This document shows, piece by piece, positions 34,127 to 42,403 of a stretch of DNA of 64,000 bases. The translations under genes were made by a program, and so were the position numbers. The number at the start of each line of letters is the position of its first letter. Position 1 is the stretch's first letter. This stretch comes from Marinobacter sp. GTDB taxonomy: Bacteria; Pseudomonadota; Gammaproteobacteria; Pseudomonadales; Oleiphilaceae. The DNA is taken from the NCBI GenBank assembly GCA_022565395.1, contig JAIUMV010000001.1:62001-126000 (forward strand), given 5' to 3'. The notes under the pieces were generated by a model. It did no database searches. It had not been told where the DNA came from and worked only from the letters and a program-made list of their open reading frames with translations.

Positions 34127-34140
34127 AACAATTAATTGTT
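34127..34140. promoter_or_regulatory. Possible FleQ-type binding palindrome before fliE
   Basis: AACAATTAATTGTT is a perfect 14-bp palindrome lying about 22 bp upstream of the sigma54 -24 element. It matches 9 of 14 positions of the published FleQ consensus GTCAATAAATTGAC. A short AT-rich palindrome could arise by chance, so this is only suggestive. Confidence 0.3.
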
Positions 34141-34223
34141 AGCATGAATGATAAAGGAGCGTGAGGCTGCGCCAAGATTATGGCGCGTGATAGGGAGGGG
34201 CTAGCGGAGTTTTGTTTCTTTTT

Positions 34224-34249
34224 GCCACGGAACAACACGGAAGACAAAA
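34224..34249. repeat. Single copy of the CACGGA-type module
   Basis: GCCACGGAACAACACGGAAG followed by ACAAAA resembles module B of the composite repeat at 18671-18856 and is likewise preceded by a T-rich run. It lies in the 360-bp fliE-fleR gap. A second occurrence 15 kb away shows that this is a dispersed family rather than a local duplication. Confidence 0.65.
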
Positions 34250-34283
34250 TTTGGTGAGTCATAGGCGCGAGCGTTGGACTGGT

Positions 34284-34388
34284 GCCGTTGGTGGGGCGGC
34301 TTTCGGAGCAGCGCCAGGGATGGCGCGGTGCAAGGTCGGTACAGGACGTGCCGTGAATTGCAGCGGAGAAAGCCGCCCCACCAGCGGC
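34284..34388. repeat. 105-bp inverted-repeat element with two inner hairpins
   Basis: The 21-base arms at 34284-34304 and 34368-34388 match at 20 positions (core GGTGGGGCGGCTTTC / GAAAGCCGCCCCACC). The interior contains a GCGCC-agggat-GGCGC hairpin at 34311-34326 and a CGGTAC-aggac-GTGCCG hairpin just after, so the whole can fold as a three-way junction. It fills the fliE-fleR gap and ends 31 bp from the fleR stop codon. No T-run follows, so it is not a standard terminator; it resembles a REP/MITE-like intergenic repeat. The rest of the gap holds the fliE promoter and a GCGCCA-agatta-TGGCGC hairpin at 34169-34186. Confidence 0.8.
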
Positions 34389-34418
34389 CTCGCTACCAAG
34401 TATCAAACCGGTTCACCC

Positions 34419-35843
34419 TCAAGCCAGCTCAGCTTCCAGATCAATACCGTGCTCACGCATCTGGGCTAGTTTGTAACGCAAGGTTCGAGGGCTAATGCCG
34501 AGTTTTTCCGCAGCCCGGTTACGGCGGCCACGTTCTACCCGCAGGGTCTCGATAATGATACGGAACTCCCGTTGCCGCACCTCATCCCCGAGGGAGCCGC
34601 CGCTATCCGCTACGAAGTTTGCCATCGGACTGACCTCCATGGTCTCGGGCATATTTAGCACCGGTGTCGCAGCAACCGCTGGCGATGGCGCCGTAACAAC
34701 GGGCCGCAGCATCATGCCAGCCTCCAGACAAAGATCGTCAGCCATGATGGTATTGCCCTGATGCAGCACCAATGCGCGCTGGATAGCATTGTCCAACTCC
34801 CGCACATTGCCCGGCCAGCTGTACTGCACCAGCGCTTGCCGCGCATCGCTACTGAAGTTGATACCCGTCAGTTTCATTTTCCGGCAATGCTGACGCAACA
34901 GGTGGTTGGCCAGGGGCATGATGTCGCCCGGGCGTTCACGCAGGGGCATCCATTGCATGGGGAACACACTGAGGCGATAGTACAAGTCTTCACGGAAGTT
35001 GCCCTCCCGCACGTAATCCGCCAGGCTTCGATTGGTAGTCGCTATTACCCTGACGTCGAGAGAGATCGTCTTACGCCCCCCCACACGCTCAACCTCACGC
35101 TCCTGCAATACCCGCAATAGCTTCGACTGCAGGCCGATATCCATCTCGGAGATTTCATCCAGCAAAATAGTACCGCCGTTTGCCTGCTCGAACTTACCCG
35201 GTGATGAAGCCACAGCGCCTGTGAAAGCGCCCTTTTCGTGGCCGAACAGGATAGCTTCCAGCATGTTCTCGGGTATCGCGGCACAGTTGATGGCGACAAA
35301 GGGCTGGCTGGCTCGCGGGGAGTGACGATGAATATAGCGGGCCAGCACCTCTTTACCAGTACCGCTCTCACCCGAAATCATCACCGTGGAATCACTGCCC
35401 GCCACTTTACGGGCCAACTGGAACACCCGCTGGCTTTGGGGATCTTCAGCCACCGGCTCATCATTGCGCCCGGGGCTCACCACCCCAATGACCCGGTGAA
35501 CGGCCTCAACCAGCACCTGTGGTTCAAAGGGCTTGACCAGATAGTCCACCGCACCACCTTGCATGGCAGCAACCGCGTGACTGATCTGCCCATAGGCGGT
35601 TATCAACATCATCGGCAAGCCGGGATATTTGCGCTGTACCTCTGCCAACAAGCCGTGCCCTGACATGCCCGGCATATTGACGTCGCTGACCACCAGGTCT
35701 ACCGGCGCCTGGGCAAGCGCAGCCAGGGCCGCTTCGGCAGACTCCGCTTCCCGGACGCGAAACTTGGCAAGCTCCAGCGTGGTTACCAGCGCTTCCCGCA
35801 GCTCACTATCATCCTCGACGATCAGTATTGTTGCCTTGGCCAT
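34419..35843 (-). CDS. fleR: Flagellar two-component response regulator FleR
   Basis: A 474-residue NtrC-type activator: receiver domain with phospho-acceptor D54 (VVSDVNMPGMSG), AAA+ domain with Walker A ([15 protein letters not shown]) and the sigma54-contact loop GAFTGA, and a C-terminal Fis-type helix-turn-helix (RNRAAEKLGISPRTLRYKLAQM). Phosphorylated by FleS, it activates sigma54 promoters of mid-class flagellar genes. It follows fleS after 22 bp. About 360 bp without genes separate it from fliE. Confidence 0.96.
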   Translation of the reverse strand: MAKATILIVEDDSELREALVTTLELAKFRVREAESAEAALAALAQAPVDLVVSDVNMPGMSGHGLLAEVQRKYPGLPMMLITAYGQISHAVAAMQGGAVDYLVKPFEPQVLVEAVHRVIGVVSPGRNDEPVAEDPQSQRVFQLARKVAGSDSTVMISGESGTGKEVLARYIHRHSPRASQPFVAINCAAIPENMLEAILFGHEKGAFTGAVASSPGKFEQANGGTILLDEISEMDIGLQSKLLRVLQEREVERVGGRKTISLDVRVIATTNRSLADYVREGNFREDLYYRLSVFPMQWMPLRERPGDIMPLANHLLRQHCRKMKLTGINFSSDARQALVQYSWPGNVRELDNAIQRALVLHQGNTIMADDLCLEAGMMLRPVVTAPSPAVAATPVLNMPETMEVSPMANFVADSGGSLGDEVRQREFRIIIETLRVERGRRNRAAEKLGISPRTLRYKLAQMREHGIDLEAELA

Positions 35844-35865
35844 GATTGCCTCCGCTGTGTCTCAA

Positions 35866-37128
35866 TTATTTTGTATCAGCGCCAGCATCCGTCCGTGCCA
35901 TCGGCAGAACGATGCGGGCCTCTGCGCCGCCACTGGGTGCTGCGGTAAGTTCAAATTCTCCACCGTGGGCTTTCACCACTGCCTGCACAACCGCCAGCCC
36001 CAACCCTGTCCCATGAGACTTGGTGGTGTAAAAGGCTTCCATTAACTGGTGTGCCTGACGCTGGTCAAAACCCGGGCCATTGTCTTTTACCTGCAACACC
36101 AGTTGCCCGGCCTCAACCGCCAGGCTGACAATCACTTTGCTGGCACCAGCATCCACACTGTTGCTGACGAGATTCATGCAAGCACCCACAAGGGCATCCC
36201 GATTACATAGCAATTCGCCCGTCAACTGACTGACTCGCAAGCTGATATCCCAGTTACTCGCCACAGGTAGCGCCTCGATAGCACTGTGCAAACCCTGCAC
36301 CAGCGATTGCACAGGCAACCGTTCCGCCAGTCGGGTTTCACCCCGGGCGAATATCAACATGTCTCGCACCTGTTGCTCTAGATGAGTCAGTCTCGCCATC
36401 AGTTTGGTGGCACAGCGCTGACGCAACTCGGTGTCCAGCTCCGGCTCGCAGAGATGACCACCATAAAGAATGGCCGCAGACAGTGGTGTGCGTATCTGGT
36501 GTGCCAATGAAGCGACCATGCGCCCCATGGACGTCAGGCGCTGAGCATGAGCCAGTTGGGACTGCAACTGACGGGTTTCGGTAAGATCCGTGAGCAGAAT
36601 AAGTTGCCCGGGCTCGTTTTCCATGGAGCGGATTTCAATGCTGACGCGGCGCCCGTCCCGCAGGGATACTTCGTGCCCGTCATCACGCCGGGGTGCAAAT
36701 GAGCGGGTAATAATGTCGAGCCAGCGCTGGCCTTCAAGGGGCTCGCCAAGCAGGTTGATGGCTGCCGGATTCGCCTGCGTCACCACACCCTGGCTATCGA
36801 GCAGAACGACCCCTGCAGGTAGTACTGAAAGCAAAGTGGATAGTCGATCCGCCAGGCGTTCCTTTTCTTCCAGCTCACGCTGGCGGCGCTCCGACTCGGC
36901 GGACAAGCGCCCGGAGAGCTGATTTACGCGGGACTCAAGGGTACGGTAGGAATCGGTGATCTGGCGGGACATCTGGTTGAACAGCTCAAGTGCGCTGTCC
37001 ACTTCCTCTGCGCCGGACGCTGTGCCCGGACGCGGGAACAAGGCAGTCACCTTCTCATTGGCGTCTGCCGCCGCATTACGGGCAGAAAACGCCTTATCCA
37101 TCTCGGCTGAGAAATGTAACTGATTCAT
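35866..37128 (-). CDS. fleS: Flagellar sensor histidine kinase FleS
   Basis: A 420-residue kinase without membrane helices. A helical N-terminal region (SRQITDSYRTLESRVNQLSGRLSAE) leads into a PAS domain (LLSVLPAGVVLLDSQGVVTQANPAAINLLG), then the H-box SLAHQIRTPLSAAILYG with the phospho-acceptor His, and the ATPase domain (NLVSNSVDAGA, DNGPGFD, GTGLGLAVV). It phosphorylates FleR. The start is the ATG at 37128 preceded by AGGGGG; a frame starting at 37164 lacks a ribosome-binding site. A sigma54 promoter lies 70 bp upstream, consistent with FleQ-driven fleSR. Confidence 0.96.
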   Translation of the reverse strand: MNQLHFSAEMDKAFSARNAAADANEKVTALFPRPGTASGAEEVDSALELFNQMSRQITDSYRTLESRVNQLSGRLSAESERRQRELEEKERLADRLSTLLSVLPAGVVLLDSQGVVTQANPAAINLLGEPLEGQRWLDIITRSFAPRRDDGHEVSLRDGRRVSIEIRSMENEPGQLILLTDLTETRQLQSQLAHAQRLTSMGRMVASLAHQIRTPLSAAILYGGHLCEPELDTELRQRCATKLMARLTHLEQQVRDMLIFARGETRLAERLPVQSLVQGLHSAIEALPVASNWDISLRVSQLTGELLCNRDALVGACMNLVSNSVDAGASKVIVSLAVEAGQLVLQVKDNGPGFDQRQAHQLMEAFYTTKSHGTGLGLAVVQAVVKAHGGEFELTAAPSGGAEARIVLPMARTDAGADTK

Positions 37129-37196
37129 GCATACCCCCTGAAACTCTTCATCTGCCCGCGACAAAAAACGGACTGCCTGGTGCTTCAGAGGGGATT

Positions 37197-37214
37197 AAGC
37201 GATTACCGTGCCAA
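37197..37214 (-). promoter_or_regulatory. Sigma54 promoter for fleSR
   Basis: The minus strand reads TTGGCACGGTAATCGCTT: full TGGCACG -24 box and GG-N10-GC spacing, with TCGC instead of TTGC at -12. In pseudomonads fleSR is a direct FleQ/sigma54 target, and fleQ is the adjacent upstream gene. Confidence 0.68.
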
Positions 37215-37262
37215 AAACAAATTAACTATATTTTTCAAACAACTAAATAACCAAAGCCATCA

Positions 37263-37284
37263 GGGTGACAGATTTCCGTCACCC
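37263..37284 (-). other. Hairpin overlapping the fleQ stop codon
   Basis: GGGTGAC and GTCACCC form a seven-pair GC-rich stem with an eight-base loop, and the fleQ stop codon lies inside it. No T-run follows directly, so it is at most a weak terminator; it might stabilise the 3' end of the fleQ message. Confidence 0.4.
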
Positions 37285-38739
37285 TTCCATATCTTCTGCC
37301 TGATCGTCTCGCAGGCCATACTTGCGAACTTTCTCCACCAGAGTGGTCCTGCGAATTCGCAGCTTCTCTGCCGCTCGGGCGACAACACCGCCGGCTTCAT
37401 CCAGCGCCTGCTGAATAAGCTGCTTCTCAAGATTACCCAGATAATCCTTCAGATCGATACCGTTGACGGGCAGCAGAGCAGGCGCATCCAGACCAATCAG
37501 CCCTGGTATCCCGGACGGCATACCGGGGTTGTCATCCATCGGCCGGTTTTCATCAATGTCATCCACGTAGCGGAATTTTTTCGGCAGTTCCTGCACGCCG
37601 ATAACGCCGTAAGGAAACATGATGGCCAAACGCTCAATCAGATTCGCCAGCTCCCGTACGTTTCCGGGCCAGTCGTGGCGACAGAGACTCATGATGGTAG
37701 CGGAGTTCAGCCGGATAGAGCCCCGCTTCTCTTTTTCCATCCGGGCAATCAGTTCGTTGATCAGCAGCGGAATATCTTCAACCCGCTCCCGCAAGGCCGG
37801 CATTTCTATCGGGAATACATTGAGGCGGTAGTAGAGATCCTCGCGGAACTCATTGGACTCAATCATCGCTTCCAGATTCTTGTGGGTTGCCGCAATCACC
37901 CGTACATCCGCGGTCAGGGTTTTGCTGCCACCGACCCGCTCATAGGTGCGTTCCTGCAGCACCCTCAGGAGCTTGACCTGCATATTGAGGGGCATATCAC
38001 CGATTTCGTCCAGAAACAGGGTGCCGCCTTCCGCCATCTCGAAGCGGCCGGTACGCGCGGTAATCGCGCCGGTAAAGGCCCCTTTTTCGTGGCCAAACAA
38101 CTCACTTTCCAGCAACTCAGCGGGGATCGCGCCACAGTTCACCGGCACGAAAGGCTTGTCACGGCGGTTGGAGTGATAATGCAGGTTACGGGCGACCACC
38201 TCCTTGCCGGTGCCGGACTCGCCGGTAATAAGCACGCTGACATCTTTGTCCGCCACCTGCTCCATCAACTGCCGCACCTGCTGCACACTGCGACTCGTGC
38301 CTACCAGGCTACGGAACAGTTGCACACCCCGCTGCTGGCCGCGGCCGCGACTGTAGGCATACTGGTCGCGGTAGACCTGAGCCCGGTACAGCGAGTCCAC
38401 AAACTTGGTGTAGTTCATGGGCCAATCCAGCCGGGCAATCACGCTGCTGCGGGCGGCCTCGGGCAATCCGGAAAGGTCCGGGTCACCCACCGCCAATACA
38501 GGGATGCCGGCATCCGCTTTGGCCAACCGGGCAAGAGCAGCACCGGGATCAGCATCCTCGCCATTCAGAATAACCACCGCCACATCAGTCAGTGACTCAG
38601 GGACAGCGTCGTTCAGCAAAGCCTCGGCAGCTTCGCCACACAGTATATGCTCCTCACCGATAAATCCGAGGATGGTTTCCAGATCCCGTCGGCGATCCGG
38701 GTCCTGGCTCACCACCAGGATTTTGTTGTTCTTTGACAT
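37279..38739 (-). CDS. fleQ: Master flagellar regulator FleQ
   Basis: A 486-residue sigma54-dependent activator. The N-terminal receiver-like domain lacks the usual acidic pocket and phospho-acceptor ([12 protein letters not shown]), as in FleQ. The AAA+ domain has Walker A ([18 protein letters not shown]), GAFTGA and the arginine-finger region, and the C-terminus carries a Fis-type HTH ([20 protein letters not shown]). In Pseudomonas FleQ starts the flagellar cascade, is restrained by FleN and binds c-di-GMP through its AAA+ domain; the last two points are family knowledge. A sigma70-type promoter lies upstream. Confidence 0.96.
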   Translation of the reverse strand: MSKNNKILVVSQDPDRRRDLETILGFIGEEHILCGEAAEALLNDAVPESLTDVAVVILNGEDADPGAALARLAKADAGIPVLAVGDPDLSGLPEAARSSVIARLDWPMNYTKFVDSLYRAQVYRDQYAYSRGRGQQRGVQLFRSLVGTSRSVQQVRQLMEQVADKDVSVLITGESGTGKEVVARNLHYHSNRRDKPFVPVNCGAIPAELLESELFGHEKGAFTGAITARTGRFEMAEGGTLFLDEIGDMPLNMQVKLLRVLQERTYERVGGSKTLTADVRVIAATHKNLEAMIESNEFREDLYYRLNVFPIEMPALRERVEDIPLLINELIARMEKEKRGSIRLNSATIMSLCRHDWPGNVRELANLIERLAIMFPYGVIGVQELPKKFRYVDDIDENRPMDDNPGMPSGIPGLIGLDAPALLPVNGIDLKDYLGNLEKQLIQQALDEAGGVVARAAEKLRIRRTTLVEKVRKYGLRDDQAEDMEG

Positions 38740-38799
38740 GAAAAGACGTCTCTCAGGCGCTTCTGCGGGGAAACCATACGGCTTGGTATCTCTGTGCGC

Positions 38800-38829
38800 T
38801 ATTTAAGACGCTCACGGGCGCAGAGTCAA
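38800..38829 (-). promoter_or_regulatory. Sigma70-type promoter for fleQ
   Basis: The minus strand has TTGACT, an 18-base spacer and TAAATA, about 60 bp before the fleQ start codon. Expression of fleQ from a housekeeping promoter is what the known cascade requires. The 18-base spacer is slightly long. Confidence 0.5.
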
Positions 38830-38919
38830 TTTTATGACACAAAAGAAGAGAAGGTTGTGTGGCTGAACCGACTCCGACAACCTCGGCCAGCCACTCAGAG
38901 GATAACCACACTCGCCAGA

Positions 38920-39240
38920 CTAGCGTGATCGACGATCTGAAACATCCTGATAAGAGCGGGCGGCTTTGCGATTCTTCTGCATACCTTCAAGGGCCTGACG
39001 GGCGCTGTCCCGTGCGGTTTCTGCCTGGCCCTGAGCCTGATCGCAAAACGCCTGAAAAGCCTCTAGCCGGTCGCGCACTGCGGCCTCGCTTAGCCGACCC
39101 GCCTCAAACTCAGCCAGCATGCCTTCCAGCAGGGGGCGCACGCGGTCGTTACCAGCCGCGAGGGCATCCCAGGCCTGATCTGTCAGCGCTGACTGAAGTT
39201 CAGCCAATAGCGCATCCAGTTGTGCAAGCACCTCAGCCAT
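38920..39240 (-). CDS. Small FliT-like helical protein
   Basis: A 106-residue, all-helical protein (MAEVLAQLDALLAELQSALTDQAWDALAAGNDRV, then a second helical hairpin and a basic tail RKAARSYQDV). Length, heptad pattern and location directly upstream of fleQ fit FliT-type chaperones, which in Pseudomonas sit between fliS and fleQ. FliT escorts the cap protein FliD. Here fliC, fliD and fliS are missing beside it, and a DUF1329 gene lies upstream instead. The match is on pattern rather than strong sequence identity, so an unrelated helical protein remains possible. Confidence 0.5.
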   Translation of the reverse strand: MAEVLAQLDALLAELQSALTDQAWDALAAGNDRVRPLLEGMLAEFEAGRLSEAAVRDRLEAFQAFCDQAQGQAETARDSARQALEGMQKNRKAARSYQDVSDRRSR

Positions 39241-39264
39241 AGTTCCCTACCCCCTCTGAAGCCC

Positions 39265-40620
39265 TTACCGGCCCGCTGCGCGACGGGCAGCCGCTGCGGT
39301 AAATTCATTGCGACGGAAATTGGGCTCGAAGTCGAAGGGCGCCTGCCCTTCCATCAAGCCGTCCACATAATAGCGCTCGGCGCGCAAATCATAGGTGGTT
39401 TCAAGGGTCGTCCAGAACACCGGCACGCTGTAGAACGAAATATTGTGAGCTTCAGAAACCCGCCACAGTTCGCCATTCTGATCATATTCCTCAGACGCCA
39501 GAATCTGCCAGCTATCCTCATCAATATAGAAGACCCGGCGACTGTAGATATGGCGAATGCCCGTTCTCAACGTCGCCTCAACCACCCAAACCCGGTGCAG
39601 CTCATAGCGGGTCCGCTCCTGGTTAATATGGCGGGCACGCACAATCTCATTGTTGGGGATATTGCCATGCAAGCGGTAGGCATTATAGGGCACATAGATC
39701 TCGCGGCGGCCTTTCAGCTCCCATTCATACTGATTGGGTGCGCCGTTATACATGTCCTTCTGGTCAACCGTACGGAAACCCGAACTGTTCGGCAGATCAG
39801 TGTCATAGGCCAGGTTTGGTGAACGACGCAGACGGCGCTCCCCCGCTTCATAACGCCATGCCAGACGGGGAGAACGAATCTGGTCAAGGGTTTCGTGTAC
39901 CAGATTAATAGTACCGGCGAGGGTTGCTGGCGCCAGAATGCGGGTTCTCAGATAGAAGATCTTGTTATCAATATCTTCCAGCGAGACACCCTGTTCGCTG
40001 TATGCCATGTAGTAATCATACTCGGTAACCACGGGGTTGAACGAGCCATCCCGCGTGGGTGTCGCAAAGGCCGAGCGGAAAGAAACCTCTTCACCCCGGA
40101 ACCGCAGAATATGGTTCCAGATAGCTTCCAGGCCATTCTTGGGAATCGGGAAGGGGCTGGTGGCAATGGTGTCCGTCACGCCATTTCCGTTTTCAAGCAG
40201 CTGCGCATTGGCGGCGTTATAGCGTAAAGCGTCGTATACGCGCTCAGGATAGGCTGCCGTGCGCCGGCTCTGGAACACGGGCATGAAAAAGGTATCACCG
40301 TACTGACGGAGCAGCGCCTTGTGCCCTTCCGTCAGTTTGTCAGCGTACTGTTCCATATTCTCCGGCGTGATGGAGAACAGGGGGCGATCTTCAGGAAAAG
40401 GATCTATTTCGTGCTGACCAGGTTGCCAGCCTGCAGGCGGAGTGGCCAGACCACCGGTCCAGGGCGGAATGGTTCCTTCTGCATTACCGGCGCGAATGGC
40501 ACCGGTAGGGGTCAGCTCGCTATCCAGGCGGGCGACATCCGACTCACTCGCCACCACGCTGGCCGGTAAACCGACTACCAGCGGTGCTGCCAAGATAAGT
40601 CCGAGCAATTGCTTACGCAT
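39265..40620 (-). CDS. DUF1329 exported protein
   Basis: A 451-residue protein with an N-terminal signal peptide (LLGLILAAPLVVGLPASVVA, cleavage near residue 25) and the DUF1329 pattern: LTPTGAIRAGNAEGTIPPWTGG near the N-terminus, EYDYYMAYSEQ in the middle and RIYVPYNAYRLH-like RREIYVPYNAYRL toward the C-terminus. The family has a LolB-like fold, is periplasmic or outer-membrane associated, and is often encoded with DUF1302 porin-like proteins and hydrophobic-substrate catabolism genes; its function is unproven. No DUF1302 gene is adjacent here. Only 24 bp separate it from the FliT-like gene downstream, yet a shared role with flagella is not implied. Confidence 0.88.
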   Translation of the reverse strand: MRKQLLGLILAAPLVVGLPASVVASESDVARLDSELTPTGAIRAGNAEGTIPPWTGGLATPPAGWQPGQHEIDPFPEDRPLFSITPENMEQYADKLTEGHKALLRQYGDTFFMPVFQSRRTAAYPERVYDALRYNAANAQLLENGNGVTDTIATSPFPIPKNGLEAIWNHILRFRGEEVSFRSAFATPTRDGSFNPVVTEYDYYMAYSEQGVSLEDIDNKIFYLRTRILAPATLAGTINLVHETLDQIRSPRLAWRYEAGERRLRRSPNLAYDTDLPNSSGFRTVDQKDMYNGAPNQYEWELKGRREIYVPYNAYRLHGNIPNNEIVRARHINQERTRYELHRVWVVEATLRTGIRHIYSRRVFYIDEDSWQILASEEYDQNGELWRVSEAHNISFYSVPVFWTTLETTYDLRAERYYVDGLMEGQAPFDFEPNFRRNEFTAAAARRAAGR

Positions 40621-40985
40621 CAGTGCACTCCTTCAATAAACCACCTGCCAGTGACGGCGCTGGAGCTAAGGGTAACCTGAACAAGACTAGCCAAGATTCT
40701 GCCAATACGCTCGCAAGCTGATTGCAACTGAATCCACGCTACCTGCCAAAGGTAATGGCTCCACGTCCGCCTCTAAGTCCCGGTATGGGTGTCGGGTATT
40801 GCTGTTGTGGGTGCATATGTTCCGCAATAGGCCTTAAAAGACAAGCTAAAAATTGTAGTTTTATTAAACGAAAGCTTCCTGGCGGTTACTCGGGACACGT
40901 TAGATAAAACCCCAGACCCGTGTACTGCTGGCCACGCTGCGGCTCTGGGGAGACTTCAGGAGGGGCAGAAATCTGATCACGAGTT
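40621..40985. other. Intergenic region upstream of DUF1329
   Basis: About 365 bp between two divergent genes. The left side presumably holds the DUF1329 promoter, but no convincing -35/-10 pair could be assigned. A short plus-strand frame (40722-40907) has no ribosome-binding site and unnatural composition. The AT-rich stretch around 40835-40870 stands out in base composition but carries no recognisable motif. Confidence 0.5.
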
Positions 40986-40994
40986 TGGTATAAT
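40986..40994 (+). promoter_or_regulatory. Extended -10 promoter for the 41026 gene
   Basis: TGGTATAAT provides TGn plus a perfect TATAAT, 32 bp before the start codon. No good -35 is present at the usual distance, as is common for extended -10 promoters. Confidence 0.6.
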
Positions 40995-41025
40995 AGCCAC
41001 CTTGATGTGGTGAAGGCAGCGGTAT

Positions 41026-41499
41026 ATGGCCCCCGAGTGGTTCTCATTGGTGTCCCAGAAGCTATTTCTTGCCGAGCAGCTGATTGACCGTTGTGAACAC
41101 ACGGCCCAGCCCCTGCAGGAAGCCCAATTACAGGGCTCCATTGAATTGATTGCCCGTGCACGCCAGACCTTACTGAGCCTGGTTGCACAGCTTTATCAAC
41201 ATCGCCAGGTGCAACCGGAAAACCTGCCGGAACTGCTGGCGTGGCTGGAGCCAGCCGTACCCGAATATCACGAATTGACGGAACTGAGTCAGGCGTTGGA
41301 TGGCTGGTGGCTGCAACTGGACGCACTGATCCAACATCAGCAGCGCCCGCCACAGAAAAAAAAGCAGGTTTCGGACGAGAACATTATTGCCATCAGTGTT
41401 CAAACCGGCCCGGATCGCACCAAATCGGCCTTACTGGCGATAATCAGTGCCATGAAAAGCTACGTGAAAACGCTGGAGGCACGCCACGCCGAGTGGTAA
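41026..41499 (+). CDS. Conserved helical protein, DUF6586-like
   Basis: A 157-residue, soluble, largely helical protein (VSQKLFLAEQLIDRCE, then ELIARARQTLLSLVAQLYQHR) with no catalytic motif that can be seen. Its place beside another small gene and lexA-sulA mirrors Pseudomonas aeruginosa, where two small conserved genes lie between sulA and topA. I did not recognise a function. The start ATG at 41026 has a modest GAAGG upstream and follows a strong extended -10 element. A basic Lys-rich segment (PPQKKKQVSDENI) precedes the last helix. Confidence 0.75.
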   Translation: MAPEWFSLVSQKLFLAEQLIDRCEHTAQPLQEAQLQGSIELIARARQTLLSLVAQLYQHRQVQPENLPELLAWLEPAVPEYHELTELSQALDGWWLQLDALIQHQQRPPQKKKQVSDENIIAISVQTGPDRTKSALLAIISAMKSYVKTLEARHAEW

Positions 41500-41572
41500 T
41501 GGATAGCGCCGGCTGCCAGTACAACACGACGATGCCCAGGCATCAGTCAGTCACAGAACAAAGGTTATTTTA

Positions 41573-41836
41573 ATGCCCACAACGCTGTACGAAATTGTCG
41601 AACTGCCCAATGGTGATTACGCTCTCTGCCGGGTCGATGACAGTGACAAGCCACTGGTACGCATCTCTTTTTCTGATGAGGCACGGGACTTGATGGATGA
41701 CCGCGACGTCAGCGTTGCAAAAGCCATGATCGCTGCCGGCATAGAAGCGGTAAGCAATTTGGCCCACGACGTGAGTTTTGACGACGACGAGGATTTCGAG
41801 CTGTCAACGGCTACCGGCGCTCACACCCTGCATTGA
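41573..41836 (+). CDS. Small conserved acidic protein near lexA-sulA
   Basis: An 87-residue acidic protein (LYEIVELPNGDYALCRVDDSDKPLVRISFSDEARDLM, ending in an Asp/Glu cluster DDDEDFEL). It has the look of a short beta-strand fold followed by a helix (VAKAMIAAGIEAVSNL). A similar small gene neighbours sulA in pseudomonads. Function unknown. AAAGG lies 8 bases before the ATG. It is co-directional with the preceding gene (73-bp gap) and convergent with sulA. Confidence 0.72.
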   Translation: MPTTLYEIVELPNGDYALCRVDDSDKPLVRISFSDEARDLMDDRDVSVAKAMIAAGIEAVSNLAHDVSFDDDEDFELSTATGAHTLH

Positions 41837-41862
41837 AGCGAGGCACAGCTGGCGTCATGTGT

Positions 41863-41886
41863 GCGGCGCCACCCCTGTGGCGCACA
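41863..41886. terminator. Hairpin between convergent genes
   Basis: GCGCCAC and GTGGCGC form a seven-pair GC stem with a CCCT loop, extended by further pairs with one bulge. It sits centrally between the ends of the 41573 gene and sulA. No T-run is present on either strand, so it is a possible bidirectional barrier rather than a classical terminator. Confidence 0.4.
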
Positions 41887-41895
41887 TCAATCCGC

Positions 41896-42297
41896 CTAGC
41901 GCTGCCGTAATACAACCCCGTGGCTCTGCCCACGCGCGGATGCCTGCTGCAACTGGGCCAGACTGGCCGCTTTAAGCTTCTCACTCCAGATCACAACCGC
42001 ATGACAGGTGCCAGCCGCCAGGGCGCGCTCAGCCAGTTCCAGCGCAGAGTGCTGCTCCGACGAGCGTAACACCAGAATCTCGCCAGCCTTGATACCATGC
42101 ATGCCCTGCCATTTAGTCACCAGGGCGGCTGGCGGATCAATCCAGGCCAGCCAGCGTCGGTCCTGATTAAGCTGGGTAAGCATGGGTAGCAGCAGTTGAA
42201 AATTCTCAACCTGCCCGGCAGGCAGAATAATCTCCGTCACATTGCCCACCGGCTCTACCGGGTTGAAATCCTGGTTAAAGCTGAGCTGCTCCATCAT
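41896..42297 (-). CDS. sulA: SOS cell division inhibitor SulA
   Basis: A 133-residue RecA-fold-like protein of the SulA family: EIILPAGQVENFQLLLPMLTQLNQDRRWLAWIDPP, then LRSSEQHSALELAERALAAGTCHAVVIWSEKL, ending ASLAQLQQASARGQSHGVVLRQR. It blocks FtsZ polymerisation after DNA damage. The start was set at the ATG at 42297 after a GAGGG site; the frame extends to 42387 without support. It lies 106 bp downstream of lexA on the same strand and has no LexA box of its own, so it is probably expressed from the lexA promoter, as in pseudomonads. Confidence 0.88.
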   Translation of the reverse strand: MMEQLSFNQDFNPVEPVGNVTEIILPAGQVENFQLLLPMLTQLNQDRRWLAWIDPPAALVTKWQGMHGIKAGEILVLRSSEQHSALELAERALAAGTCHAVVIWSEKLKAASLAQLQQASARGQSHGVVLRQR

Positions 42298-42403
42298 GGC
42301 ACCCTCACTAAGGCCCTGTTGGCAACTCCCGTTGAGTTGCCGAGAAAGTAACTTATAAACTGAATGTCGTCCTGACGGTGCAGGCAACGCCCGCCTTAAC
42401 TCC

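Noticed and set aside
34110-34406. 98-residue minus-strand frame and an 85-residue plus-strand frame in the fliE-fleR gap
   Set aside because: Both run through the inverted-repeat element and lack start signals; the repeat explains the open frames.
37180-38595. 471-residue plus-strand open frame
   Set aside because: Antisense to fleQ, whose domains are all intact; composition is that of a shadow frame.
40722-40907. 61-residue plus-strand frame upstream of DUF1329
   Set aside because: No ribosome-binding site, no conserved feature and likely promoter DNA.
42298-42403. Separate LexA box for sulA
   Set aside because: No CTG-N10-CAG is present in the lexA-sulA gap; sulA is more likely read from the lexA promoter.
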